Shown here in pieces: positions 8,499 to 16,951 of a stretch of DNA of 47,382 nt. Origin of the DNA: Clostridia bacterium (lineage in GTDB: Bacteria > Bacillota > Clostridia > Oscillospirales > Acutalibacteraceae). Where the stretch lies: contig JAFXLD010000096.1 of NCBI GenBank assembly GCA_017531385.1, positions 1 through 47,382 of the forward strand, in the 5' to 3' direction. The notes beneath the pieces were generated by a model. It did not search any database, was not told the DNA's origin, and saw only the letters and a program-made list of their open reading frames with translations. Position 1 is the stretch's first letter. Every line of letters starts with the position of its first letter. The position numbers were made by a program, and so were the translations under genes.

Positions 8499-9416
8499 AT
8501 GATTGAAATAATTTCAAAAATTTTCATAAAGGACCGTGAAAATTACAATTTTCCGCCTGTCAGAAAAGCTTACGGAATTATCTGTGCTGTCTGCGGAATT
8601 GTACTCAACCTGTTGATGTTCTTTTTAAAGCTCATGGCAAGTGCATTTACGGGGTCTGTTGCGGCGGCAGTTGATGCAGTACATAATCTCACGGATTCTG
8701 CATCCTCTGCGGTAACACTGCTGAGTTTTTTGTTGTCAGGACAGAAAAAGACAAAAAAATTCCCTTTGGGAAAGGGAAGAATTGAATATATCGCAGGATT
8801 TATAATTGCAATTGTGCTGATAACGGCAGGTTTTCAGTTGGCTAAGGCATCAGTAATGAAAATTATTACACCTGAACCTGTCACTTTTTCGCTTATTTCA
8901 GTATCACTTCTTATAATTTCCGTGCTTACAAAATTCTATATGGCGCACTTCAACTCAAAATACGGAAAGTTAATCTCTTCTGCCGCACTTAAAGCCTCTG
9001 CCACAGACTGCCTTTGCGACAGCATTGCAACACTCATTGCCGCATTTGCCGTGATTGCAATAAAATTCACGGCCCTCAACATTGATGCATGGGGCGGTCT
9101 TGCAGTTTCGCTGTTTATTCTTTACGCAGGGTGCAAATCGGCAAAGGACACGATAAAAATGCTGCTCGGCTCAACTCCCGATGATGAAATGATTGAAAAA
9201 ATCAACATCACGGCAAGTCGTTTTCCCGAAATTGATTCTGTCAATAATATAATAATGCATGATTACGGTCCCGAAAACAGAATACTGAGCTTCAACGCAT
9301 ATTTCAGCAATGATTATTCATTATATGATGCCGTCGGAATAAAAAACCGGGCAGAAGAGGAGCTCAGAAACATAACAGGTTGCGAAATCCAGATGATACT
9401 CTGCAATACTGAATAA
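8499..9416 (+). CDS. Cation diffusion facilitator (CDF) family transporter
   Basis: A 305-residue inner-membrane divalent-metal/proton antiporter. Membrane segments are visible near residues 27-50, 55-80, 97-115, 130-148, 170-190 and 195-213, followed by a cytoplasmic C-terminal metal-sensing domain (about 218-305). The first metal site reads D59-x-x-H62-x-x-x-D66 in DAVHNLTDSASS, and the second DxxxD is D170/D174. The loop usually written HPxGHGRxE is here FPLGKGRIE, so both conserved histidines are lost. The metal (Mn, Zn, Fe or Cd) cannot be assigned. It is a single gene divergent from the alpha-toroid operon, with a weak ribosome site (GGTGAT), and ends at a strong bidirectional terminator. 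Confidence 0.9.
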   Translation: MIEIISKIFIKDRENYNFPPVRKAYGIICAVCGIVLNLLMFFLKLMASAFTGSVAAAVDAVHNLTDSASSAVTLLSFLLSGQKKTKKFPLGKGRIEYIAGFIIAIVLITAGFQLAKASVMKIITPEPVTFSLISVSLLIISVLTKFYMAHFNSKYGKLISSAALKASATDCLCDSIATLIAAFAVIAIKFTALNIDAWGGLAVSLFILYAGCKSAKDTIKMLLGSTPDDEMIEKINITASRFPEIDSVNNIIMHDYGPENRILSFNAYFSNDYSLYDAVGIKNRAEEELRNITGCEIQMILCNTE

Positions 9417-9426
9417 GATAATATTA

Positions 9427-9470
9427 AAAAAGTGGATTGCAAGCCCTAAAACCTATGCAATCCACTTTTT
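9427..9470. terminator. Bidirectional terminator between convergent genes
   Basis: A perfect 15-bp stem, AAAAAGTGGATTGCA (9427-9441) pairing with 9456-9470, with a 14-nt loop. A- and T-tracts on either side let it serve both the CDF gene and the SGNH hydrolase gene. Confidence 0.92.
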
Positions 9471-9515
9471 GTTTATTCTGTTTCTTTTGGTATTAGCTTT
9501 GTGAGACAGTCCCGT

Positions 9516-11315
9516 TTATACTCTTCTTTTCTGTTTTGCTCTGCCGTTACCGCCCTTGATAAGAGAGCCGGGGCCTGCTGATTTCAGTCCGGACAGCATG
9601 AAAGCTGAAACAGCAATCATCGCCATACCGAATGTTGCAATAACTGCAAAAATTGCCATCATCATTGTTGCACCTGAGCCAAGATCAGACACATTACCTG
9701 CAACACTACCGTCTCCGCCATTGGGATCGTCAAGGAAAATCTGATTTGCGTTTGACAATGTTGTTGTTTCGGGTGTTGCAACAATACCGGGTGCCAGATT
9801 TGTTGTGGTTTCAGGTGGTGTGATAACATTAGTTGAACCGCCGGGATTTTTTGTAGTTGTTTCGCTGTTATTGTTATTATTATTGTTATTGTTGTTGCTA
9901 TTATTGTTATTGTTGTTATTTGCCGGTGCTTTTGTTGTTGTTTCAGGAACAGCGGGCGCTGCATAAGGATTGATATTTACTATATCTGCATAATTTTTAA
10001 GCTCTCTGTTAACACCGTAAGCAGCTTCGGGAATAAGGTCTGTTAATGCAATCTGACCGTGTTTTGTGAGATGAGCGCCGTCGGGAGTCATATGACCGCG
10101 GAGTTTTGCCTTATCACTCGGGTCACGAAGAGCATCAAGGTCAATATACCCTGCATAATTGAATGAGGTAGCACTGTTTCTTACCCAGCTGTTTATTTCA
10201 AGAAGTGTGTTTTCACCCTGCTGTGTCCATGTAAGATCCTTTGATCCCAGGAATGCACGTTCATAGCCCTTATACGGAGTTCTTGTACACAGATACAATT
10301 TTATACCTTTTCCGTATGCCTGTTGAGCAAGCTCACGGTATCCTTTGATAACCTGTGAAGGCTGCATAAGAGGCATTTTGCCTTCGTTACTGTCAAGCAT
10401 AGGATGCAGAACATCGTTAAGACCTATCTTGACAATAACATATTTTACACCTGCGACATCAAAAGCATCTCGTTTTGCACGGTCAAGCAAAGCTTCACCG
10501 TAGATTTTACCGAGAAGACCTGTACCGTCGTTGAGCAATTCATTGCCGATGATACCTGACATAACGATACCGACATTGGTAACACCGTTTTTATGAAGTT
10601 TTTCTGCAAGCATCAGTGAAATTTCATTTGTAACGGTAGAGTCACCAAGGATAACAACACTGTATGCGTCCTGTGCATAAACATCAAGACGTGTAAGGAA
10701 AGGCACGGGTGTATATGTAATTGCACCTGATGTAAATGTAAATCTTGTTGCAACAGCAGTCATACTATCCCTGTGTGTTCTGTTGCCGAGGGAGCTTGCA
10801 AGATATGTTTTTGCATTATAAAGACCGGTTGTGTACATGGTTGTGGTCTTTTTGTAATATGAACTGACGCTGATTTTTTTAAGTGCTGTCACCTGGAATG
10901 TGATTTCATCTGAGAAAATCTCACTGCCGGGAGCAATGGTAACAGATTCCTGACCGCCGTTGAATGTGACCTGTGTGATGGTATTTGCATCAACCATATC
11001 ATCTGTTGAGCCTGTCTGGGCAACGGTTACTTCATTTATTGTCAACGGCTCCGGACCGTAAAGGTTTGAAAACTTGAGTCTTATCTTTGAACCGCTGATG
11101 GTGGGAGTGAGAACAGTTCTTATCGTTGAGCCTGCAGGAATATAATCCTGCATATGAAGATTGTCTCCGAGAACAACACCGCTTTCAACTGCAGGTGTTC
11201 CCCATGCTCCGACCCAATTGTACTGTGCTGCCGAAGCAATAATTTCCGACGGGAAACAACACATCAGCATGACAAGAGCAAATATTAAAGATAATGCCTT
11301 TGTAATCCTTTTCAT
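9516..11315 (-). CDS. Secreted, membrane-anchored SGNH/GDSL hydrolase
   Basis: A 599-residue surface esterase-like protein. A signal peptide (about 1-30) is followed by a beta-sandwich (35-205) and an SGNH domain (215-435). The catalytic blocks are GDST with nucleophile S226, GLND with N300, and DGAH with D412/H415; block II is probably the Gly of SGIIGN near 257. Residues 450-535 are a low-complexity linker with about 17 asparagines (AAT/ATT-rich DNA at 9860-9920) and PETTT repeats. A C-terminal hydrophobic helix (about 548-572) and a basic tail follow, with no LPxTG sortase signal, so it is tethered by the helix. Deacetylation of polysaccharide is the likely role, but the substrate is unknown. 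A candidate promoter lies at 11367-11395. Confidence 0.85.
   Translation of the reverse strand: MKRITKALSLIFALVMLMCCFPSEIIASAAQYNWVGAWGTPAVESGVVLGDNLHMQDYIPAGSTIRTVLTPTISGSKIRLKFSNLYGPEPLTINEVTVAQTGSTDDMVDANTITQVTFNGGQESVTIAPGSEIFSDEITFQVTALKKISVSSYYKKTTTMYTTGLYNAKTYLASSLGNRTHRDSMTAVATRFTFTSGAITYTPVPFLTRLDVYAQDAYSVVILGDSTVTNEISLMLAEKLHKNGVTNVGIVMSGIIGNELLNDGTGLLGKIYGEALLDRAKRDAFDVAGVKYVIVKIGLNDVLHPMLDSNEGKMPLMQPSQVIKGYRELAQQAYGKGIKLYLCTRTPYKGYERAFLGSKDLTWTQQGENTLLEINSWVRNSATSFNYAGYIDLDALRDPSDKAKLRGHMTPDGAHLTKHGQIALTDLIPEAAYGVNRELKNYADIVNINPYAAPAVPETTTKAPANNNNNNNSNNNNNNNNNNSETTTKNPGGSTNVITPPETTTNLAPGIVATPETTTLSNANQIFLDDPNGGDGSVAGNVSDLGSGATMMMAIFAVIATFGMAMIAVSAFMLSGLKSAGPGSLIKGGNGRAKQKRRV
9855..9925. 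repeat. Trinucleotide low-complexity tract coding poly-Asn
   Basis: Imperfect repeats of gtt/att (AAT/AAC codons on the minus strand) encode an asparagine-rich linker in the SGNH hydrolase. Such tracts can change length by replication slippage. Confidence 0.85.
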
Positions 11316-11366
11316 ATACTGAACCTCTTTCTCTGTTTAAGAGTGGAATTTTGCACATATATAGTT

Positions 11367-11395
11367 ATGATAACATTGTTTAAGCAAATAGTCAA
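11367..11395 (-). promoter_or_regulatory. Candidate sigma-A promoter of the SGNH hydrolase gene
   Basis: Minus strand: -35 TTGACT (11390-11395), 17-nt spacer, -10 TATCAT (11367-11372), about 50 nt upstream of the start codon. Confidence 0.55.
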
Positions 11396-11415
11396 GCAGA
11401 AACAATGAAATATGC

Positions 11416-13251
11416 TCATCTCACAGAAAGAATATATCTGCTGCTGTTGAAGTAAAGTCCTGTTTCAATAACAACATAGTAAGAACCTGCTGCAAGAGTT
11501 CTGGAGAAGGATTTTTCTGCTTCATCCCAATCAGATGACATTTCTCCTATAATATTACCGTCGCTGTCCACAAGAGAAATTATCCATCCCTCTTTACCTG
11601 CTTCTTCTGTTGCCACATGACCGAATGAGAAACTGAGCTTCTGCTCTTCTTCCAGATCTATTCTGTACCAATCCTTGTCATAATCAACGCCTGTTTCAAC
11701 CAATGTTCCGTTTACGGATTTTCCGATTTCAAGAATATCCGCATCTGCAGACAGATTATTGGGCTCTGTTTCCCAATCGGCATTCTGCTCCGAGAAAAGA
11801 ATAAGTCTGTAAACCATACTGTTATGATAAAGATTATCGGAATCGATTTTTATATAATAATCTCCTGCGGTAAGACCGATGTGAGGTGACCTGAGAACAT
11901 TCTGATTCCAATCCGAAACAGCAGAGAAGATAAGTCTTCCGTCTGCAGAAAGAACAGAAACATTCCAGCCGTCATTTTCTTCTGTCATTGCTTCGTGAAT
12001 AAAGTCAATGTTAATAAAACCGTCACTTTTCATTGAGAATGAATAATAATCACGGTCAGCGGTTCCGTAACGTGCAGTAAGTGAGCCTACTTTTTCTGTA
12101 TTTATTTCAATGGAATCTGCTGTTTCGGGAGTTTCGTTAAGCTCTGTTTCAACAGCCGAATCCTGCGTGAATGACACATTAAGAGAATACTCCACACTGC
12201 TGTAAAAATGGGAGCTTACCGTTACAAAATAATTTCCGGGAGGCAGTCCCATAACACCGCTGTTTATCATGGCTTTTTCCATTGTTGAAGTTGTGTAGAA
12301 ATACTCAGTTCCCGCCATATCTGTCAATCTGATACGCCATGCAACGCTTTCTTTCGTACCTGCTTCATCCAATTCATGTTCAAAATAGAGAACAGTATAT
12401 CCCGAATCGGTAACACGGAAGAGATAACAGTCTTCGTCTGCTTCATTATTCAGTAAAACACTTGCAGAGCCGTTGACAGTTCTGTTTAACGGCAGTTCCG
12501 TATATCTTGAAGCAGTATTATTCGGCTCAGCCTCATAATACGAAGTTTCTGCAAAACCGATTGCAAGCTGATATTTTTCCTGTGTATAGCCTGAAACACA
12601 CTCAACCTCTACTCTGTAATTACCGGGCAGAACACCGATTACGGCAGACTGCACACCGGTACCCACCGATTCATAGGACAGACGGTTGAGAACACGGTAA
12701 TCCACGGTTTTTCCGCTTCCGTCGGGTGAATACTCTTCATAAAGAGTTATGTACCACAGGCACATTTTTTCTTCATAAACCGCATGATTGAAGGCGTATT
12801 TTATTGCACCTCGGGAATCGACCGAAAAGGTATATATCTTTTTTGATACAATTGATGGCAGATTATCGAGCATGATATTATTAAGCGTTGCCGGAACTAC
12901 GGTAACACCCTCCTGCTCGGTATATTCATTTCCGATATCGTTGAATCCGTCATCAGCATCAGGAAGAATTTCGTCCGGTGAAAGCGATGTATCACCGCCG
13001 GGAACAGACTCTTCCTCTTCATATTTATCATCATTTTCGTCAGGCAGTCCAGTTTCTGTCAGAATTGACGGTGATGCTGATGTACTGCTATCTGTATTTA
13101 CATTTACGATGTCTGTATCTTTCTGTGCCATGGGTGCATTTTCAACAGAATCAGTTTTCATTGCGGCAAAATTCATCGGAACGGAGAGCACAAGAACAAG
13201 AACCAACAGTATTGCTACTGCGGCACGTTTTGCAGAATACGCATTGTTCAT
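11416..13251 (-). CDS. Secreted protein with four PPC-like beta-sandwich repeats
   Basis: A 611-residue exported protein without a recognisable catalytic domain. An N-terminal hydrophobic segment (AAVAILLVLVLVLSV) acts as signal peptide or anchor, then comes an acidic linker of about 80 residues. Four tandem repeats of about 115 residues follow. Each resembles a bacterial pre-peptidase C-terminal (PPC) domain: repeats 2-4 open with EPNN/ELNE and carry a D-x-D-x-Y/W core, and all end in a GxYxVxI-type strand (PGNYRVEV, PGNYFVTV, AGDYYIKI, AGSYYVVI). PPC domains usually accompany secreted peptidases; here they stand alone, so a binding or scaffolding role is likely. Start chosen at 13251, behind GGAG; the upstream in-frame extension runs through the terminator of the preceding gene. 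Confidence 0.75.
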   Translation of the reverse strand: MNNAYSAKRAAVAILLVLVLVLSVPMNFAAMKTDSVENAPMAQKDTDIVNVNTDSSTSASPSILTETGLPDENDDKYEEEESVPGGDTSLSPDEILPDADDGFNDIGNEYTEQEGVTVVPATLNNIMLDNLPSIVSKKIYTFSVDSRGAIKYAFNHAVYEEKMCLWYITLYEEYSPDGSGKTVDYRVLNRLSYESVGTGVQSAVIGVLPGNYRVEVECVSGYTQEKYQLAIGFAETSYYEAEPNNTASRYTELPLNRTVNGSASVLLNNEADEDCYLFRVTDSGYTVLYFEHELDEAGTKESVAWRIRLTDMAGTEYFYTTSTMEKAMINSGVMGLPPGNYFVTVSSHFYSSVEYSLNVSFTQDSAVETELNETPETADSIEINTEKVGSLTARYGTADRDYYSFSMKSDGFINIDFIHEAMTEENDGWNVSVLSADGRLIFSAVSDWNQNVLRSPHIGLTAGDYYIKIDSDNLYHNSMVYRLILFSEQNADWETEPNNLSADADILEIGKSVNGTLVETGVDYDKDWYRIDLEEEQKLSFSFGHVATEEAGKEGWIISLVDSDGNIIGEMSSDWDEAEKSFSRTLAAGSYYVVIETGLYFNSSRYILSVR

Positions 13252-13286
13252 TTCATCATCTCCGTACAATAAATTAAAAGAAAAAA

Positions 13287-13314
13287 ATAACCATGCTAAG
13301 TATAGCATGGTTAT
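13287..13314 (-). terminator. Rho-independent terminator after the secreted phosphoesterase
   Basis: A 12-bp perfect stem, ATAACCATGCTA pairing with 13303-13314, loop AGTA, followed on the minus strand by a long T-tract. Confidence 0.9.
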
Positions 13315-13333
13315 CCGAATTATTCAAGTATTA

Positions 13334-14509
13334 TTACTTACCAAATGTAGGAAGTGAGAAACCTGATACGAGTTCGTGAAGTTTTGTAAGGAAACCGTCA
13401 ATAAACTTGTTGAACTGATAGCTGATTTTGCTCAAAGCACCTTCGCATTCAAGGATCTTTGAACCTTCTGCAAGAGCAAAATCATACATACGGAGTGCTT
13501 CGTATTCGTATGTTGTAAGGTCGCTTTCATCAAGAGTGATAAGACCTACGCCTCTGTTGATGTCATTGCTGTATGAGTTGCAGCCTACTGTGGGAACAGT
13601 TGTGATATCAATACCCTTGTAGCTTGTTGTGAAGTCATTGACATGGTCATGACCGTAGAATGTAGCCATAACGTCGCCTGTTTCAAGCCAAGCATCCATC
13701 TGACCGCCGTTAATGTGTGAGGGACAGGGAGGCTCAAAGACGTAGCCTGTGTATGAACCGAAGTTGGGGATGGGAAGATATGCCTGACCGTCAAAAGTCC
13801 ATTCGCCGATACCAACGGGAATCTTCATCATGCCGAGAGCATCGTAAACTTCAGGAACAATAATGTGCTGGAAGCTCATTGCGGGAACAACTTCACCGCC
13901 GTTAGCAGCAGCAAGTTCAGCAGCTGTGTCCTTATACCACTGAATCTGGTCTTCTCTTACGTAATCATAACCGCCTGCTTCTTCTGTTGATGTACCTGAA
14001 TCAACCAACCAGAGGTTGAATGCAACCTTTGCACCGTCTGAAGAGAGGATTGTAAGGTTGTGGTTACCGCAGCCGTAAAGTTCGGGGATTGCATCAACTG
14101 CAAGACAACCGGGGTATTTCTGATATTCCTTGAGAAGATCATCGTTTGATACACCCTGTTCCTGGTCATGGTTACCGAAAACAAGAGTAAAGGGAACTTC
14201 TGCTTCAACGCAAGGCGCAACGATAGCAGCAATAGCATCTGCCTGTTTTTCACCGGGAGCAACAGAGTTGTCACCCATGTAGATAACAAGGTCAGGCTTG
14301 TATGTTGCAAGTGCTTTTCTCATAAGCTGAGTTGTTGTTTCTTCAAGTTCTTCGTCATCCTGACTGTCAGCAAACATCATAATCTGGAACTTGCCGTCTT
14401 CGCCGAACTGAAGAGTTGTGTCTGCTTCAGCTGATGCAAAAACAGGAAGAATGAAAGAAACCATGAGAACAGCCATTACAATAGCTAAAACTTTTTTTGT
14501 AAACTTCAT
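13334..14509 (-). CDS. Secreted calcineurin-like metallophosphoesterase
   Basis: A 391-residue exported phosphoesterase with a clear signal peptide (1-28, cleavage near ASA). Metal-binding blocks are visible: GDN at 79-81, GNHD at 112-115, a later QHI histidine, and GHDHVND near the C-terminal third. The first block, normally DxH, reads D48-S-Q50, so Gln replaces the usual metal-ligand His. The last 40 residues are amphipathic and non-catalytic. Start chosen at 14509 with AAAGGTGA upstream, in preference to an ATG 18 nt earlier. It is monocistronic, between its own promoter and terminator. Possible substrates are extracellular phosphomonoesters or nucleotides. Confidence 0.85.
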   Translation of the reverse strand: MKFTKKVLAIVMAVLMVSFILPVFASAEADTTLQFGEDGKFQIMMFADSQDDEELEETTTQLMRKALATYKPDLVIYMGDNSVAPGEKQADAIAAIVAPCVEAEVPFTLVFGNHDQEQGVSNDDLLKEYQKYPGCLAVDAIPELYGCGNHNLTILSSDGAKVAFNLWLVDSGTSTEEAGGYDYVREDQIQWYKDTAAELAAANGGEVVPAMSFQHIIVPEVYDALGMMKIPVGIGEWTFDGQAYLPIPNFGSYTGYVFEPPCPSHINGGQMDAWLETGDVMATFYGHDHVNDFTTSYKGIDITTVPTVGCNSYSNDINRGVGLITLDESDLTTYEYEALRMYDFALAEGSKILECEGALSKISYQFNKFIDGFLTKLHELVSGFSLPTFGK

Positions 14510-14542
14510 AATTTCGTCACCTTTCATATAAAATGCGTATAT

Positions 14543-14571
14543 ATTTTATCAAATCCATCCGAAAAATGCAA
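14543..14571 (-). promoter_or_regulatory. Candidate sigma-A promoter of the secreted phosphoesterase
   Basis: Minus strand: -35 TTGCAT (14566-14571), 17-nt spacer, -10 TAAAAT (14543-14548), about 35 nt before the start codon. Confidence 0.55.
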
Positions 14572-14605
14572 CATCAAAATAGAAAAATATACAAATTTGC
14601 ATTTA

Positions 14606-15721
14606 TCAGATGTCAATTTCCTCCGTTTTGCCGAATTCAAGGATATCAGCAATTCTTGAACTTGCTTTTCCGTCACCGTAAGGGTTGGAAGCCTTGCTCA
14701 TTTTTTCGTACTCTGCCTTATCTTCAAGAAGAGTTTTGAATGTGTTGTAGATAAACTCTTCATCTGTACCAACAAGCTTGAGTGTTCCTGCTTTTATACC
14801 CTCGGGACGCTCTGTTGTGTCACGCATGACAAGAACGGGTTTGCCCAGAGAGGGAGCCTCCTCCTGTACTCCGCCGCTGTCAGTAAGAATGAGATATGAA
14901 CGTGCAAGGAAGTTATGAAAATCAAGCACGTCAAGAGGCTCAATAATATGAACTCTGTCGTCGTCGCCGAAAACTTCTTTTGCCGCTTCCCTTACAACGG
15001 GGTTCATATGAATGGGGTAAATTACCTTGATATCGGGTGTTTCGTCAATAATTCTCTTTATTGCTCTGAACATATGACGCATTGGCTCGCCTAAGTTTTC
15101 TCTTCTGTGAGCCGTAAGCATAATAAGTCTTGAATCACTTGCCCAGTCGAGCTCGGGATGATTATAATCGTCACGGACAGTTGTTTTAAGAGCATCAATT
15201 GCAGTGTTACCTGTGATATAGATTGTTTCTGCATCCTTGCCCTCTTTCAAAAGATTGTCCTTTGACATCTGAGTGGGAGCAAAATTATATTTTGAAATGA
15301 TGCTTACAGCCTGACGGTTGAACTCTTCAGGATAAGGTGAATAAATGTTATATGTGCGAAGACCTGCTTCAACATGGCCGATGGGAATCTGCATATAGAA
15401 ACACGCAAGAGCCGTTACGAATGTTGTTGAAGTGTCACCGTGGACAAGCACAACATCGGGCTTTACCTCTTCAAGCACACCCTTTATTCCCATAAGAATA
15501 TTTGTTGTGATGTCAAAAAGAGTCTGTCTGTCTTTCATGATTGAAAGGTCATAGTCGGGCACAACTCCGAAAGTGTCAAGCACAGCATCGAGCATCTGTC
15601 TGTGCTGACCTGTTACGCATACAACAGTTTTAAGATTTTCTCTTTTTTTAAGCTCCAGCACAAGAGGACACATTTTGATAGCCTCGGGTCTTGTGCCGAA
15701 AACGAGCATTACAGTTTTCAT
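14606..15721 (-). CDS. wecB: UDP-N-acetylglucosamine 2-epimerase (non-hydrolysing)
   Basis: A 371-residue cytosolic enzyme converting UDP-GlcNAc to UDP-ManNAc. The family opening GTRPEAIKM, the substrate loop GHVEAGLRT, the PEEFNRQ segment, and the C-terminal TDSGGVQEEAPSLGKPVLV are all intact and full length. It is the last gene of the polysaccharide operon, 9 nt after wecC, with AAGGTGAT as ribosome site. Paired with the next enzyme it supplies UDP-ManNAcA, a precursor used in teichuronic acid- or ECA-like surface glycans. Confidence 0.95.
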   Translation of the reverse strand: MKTVMLVFGTRPEAIKMCPLVLELKKRENLKTVVCVTGQHRQMLDAVLDTFGVVPDYDLSIMKDRQTLFDITTNILMGIKGVLEEVKPDVVLVHGDTSTTFVTALACFYMQIPIGHVEAGLRTYNIYSPYPEEFNRQAVSIISKYNFAPTQMSKDNLLKEGKDAETIYITGNTAIDALKTTVRDDYNHPELDWASDSRLIMLTAHRRENLGEPMRHMFRAIKRIIDETPDIKVIYPIHMNPVVREAAKEVFGDDDRVHIIEPLDVLDFHNFLARSYLILTDSGGVQEEAPSLGKPVLVMRDTTERPEGIKAGTLKLVGTDEEFIYNTFKTLLEDKAEYEKMSKASNPYGDGKASSRIADILEFGKTEEIDI

Positions 15722-15730
15722 TTTATCACC

Positions 15731-16951
15731 TTATAATCTGTAAGTACCGGGAAGATTACAGATATTTCTTGTATCAAGAATAACTTTTCCGCTGAGCTTG
15801 TCCATGTTTTCCTTAATTTCATCGTGACCGACAAGAAGAACAACAAGCTCAACATCACCGAGGAATTTATCAAGGTCATGATACTGATTCTCTACCATAT
15901 CTGCCTTGATGAACGGATCATAAACTTTTACACCGTGTGCAAGGTGCTTTTCCATACTCTCAAGCATCTGTAGTGTGGGGCTTTCACGGACATCGTCAAC
16001 ATTTTCTTTGTATGTCAGACCGTAGAAACCGACCTTTGAAACTTCCTTTATGCCTTTTTCTTTCATGATGTTATAAATTCTTTCAAGCACAAAATCGGGC
16101 ATAGAGTCGTTTATAAGTCTTGCCTGCTTGATAAGGTTTGAGTATGTGGGATAGTCACCGACAAGGAACCAGGGGTCAACGGAAATACAATGACCGCCGA
16201 CACCGGGACCGGGAGAAAGAATGTTTACTCTGGGATGCTTGTTTGCAATTCTGATGATTTCATAAACATCCATATTGTCACTTCTGCAGATTTTTGCAAG
16301 TTCGTTTGCAAAAGCGATGTTGATATCTCTGAATGTGTTTTCAACAACCTTTGTCATTTCTGCAGTTCTGATATCTGTTACAACAATTTCACCCTGACAG
16401 AATGACGCATAAAGGTCTTTCACCTTTTCGCCGATCGCCTTGTCGTCTGCACCGATTGTTCTTGAGTTGTGAAGAAGCTCATAAACCATATTGCCGGGGA
16501 TGATTCTTTCCGGAGCATGAACAAGATTGATGTCTTCACCGATAACAAAACCGTTTTCTTCAATAACGGGACGGACAAACTTGTCTATTGTGCCCGGGGA
16601 AACGGTTGATTCGATAACAACAGTTGCACCTTTGGGGCATACAGCCATAACCTGCTTTACTGCGGCAACAACATATGCGGCATCGATTCTTTTTGACTCC
16701 TTGTCATAAGGAGTGGGAACAGCCACGATGTACATATCTGTTTTCTGATACTCTGTTGAAAATTTAATTCCGCAATTTACCGCATCATTGAAAAGTTCGT
16801 CAAGACCTGCCTCTTCAAAGGTTGTTCTGCCTGCGTTGAGTGTTGCAACAAGCTCCTTGTTGTAGTCTGTGCCCACAACCTCAACACCGTGAGAAGCAAA
16901 CATAAGTGCTGTGGGCAGACCGATATAACCAAGACCTATAATATTAATCAT
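15731..16951 (-). CDS. wecC: UDP-N-acetyl-D-mannosamine dehydrogenase
   Basis: A 406-residue UDP-sugar 6-dehydrogenase that oxidises UDP-ManNAc to UDP-ManNAcA with two NAD+. The N-terminal Rossmann motif is GLGYIGLPTA, the central helix carries FRDINIAFANELA, and the catalytic cysteine is C255 in GGHCISVDPWF. The C-terminal UDP-binding domain includes FYGLTYKENVDDVRESP. GGHCISVDPWF is typical of WecC-type rather than UDP-glucose dehydrogenases. The start ATG overlaps the stop of the large glycosyltransferase by 4 nt (ATGA), so translation is coupled. Confidence 0.94.
   Translation of the reverse strand: MINIIGLGYIGLPTALMFASHGVEVVGTDYNKELVATLNAGRTTFEEAGLDELFNDAVNCGIKFSTEYQKTDMYIVAVPTPYDKESKRIDAAYVVAAVKQVMAVCPKGATVVIESTVSPGTIDKFVRPVIEENGFVIGEDINLVHAPERIIPGNMVYELLHNSRTIGADDKAIGEKVKDLYASFCQGEIVVTDIRTAEMTKVVENTFRDINIAFANELAKICRSDNMDVYEIIRIANKHPRVNILSPGPGVGGHCISVDPWFLVGDYPTYSNLIKQARLINDSMPDFVLERIYNIMKEKGIKEVSKVGFYGLTYKENVDDVRESPTLQMLESMEKHLAHGVKVYDPFIKADMVENQYHDLDKFLGDVELVVLLVGHDEIKENMDKLSGKVILDTRNICNLPGTYRL

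Noticed and set aside
9855-9925. Repeat tract considered as CRISPR or tandem regulatory array
   Set aside because: It is an in-frame trinucleotide tract with no spacers; it simply encodes asparagines.
12788-13357. 189-codon plus-strand frame over the PPC protein start
   Set aside because: Antisense shadow crossing a terminator and two gene boundaries; Ser/Thr-rich from the acidic linker on the other strand.
16588-16603. GCCCGGGGAAAC in wecC considered as a Noc-binding site
   Set aside because: Only about half of the ATTTCCCGGGAAAT palindrome matches, and it lies in coding sequence where chance similarity is likely.
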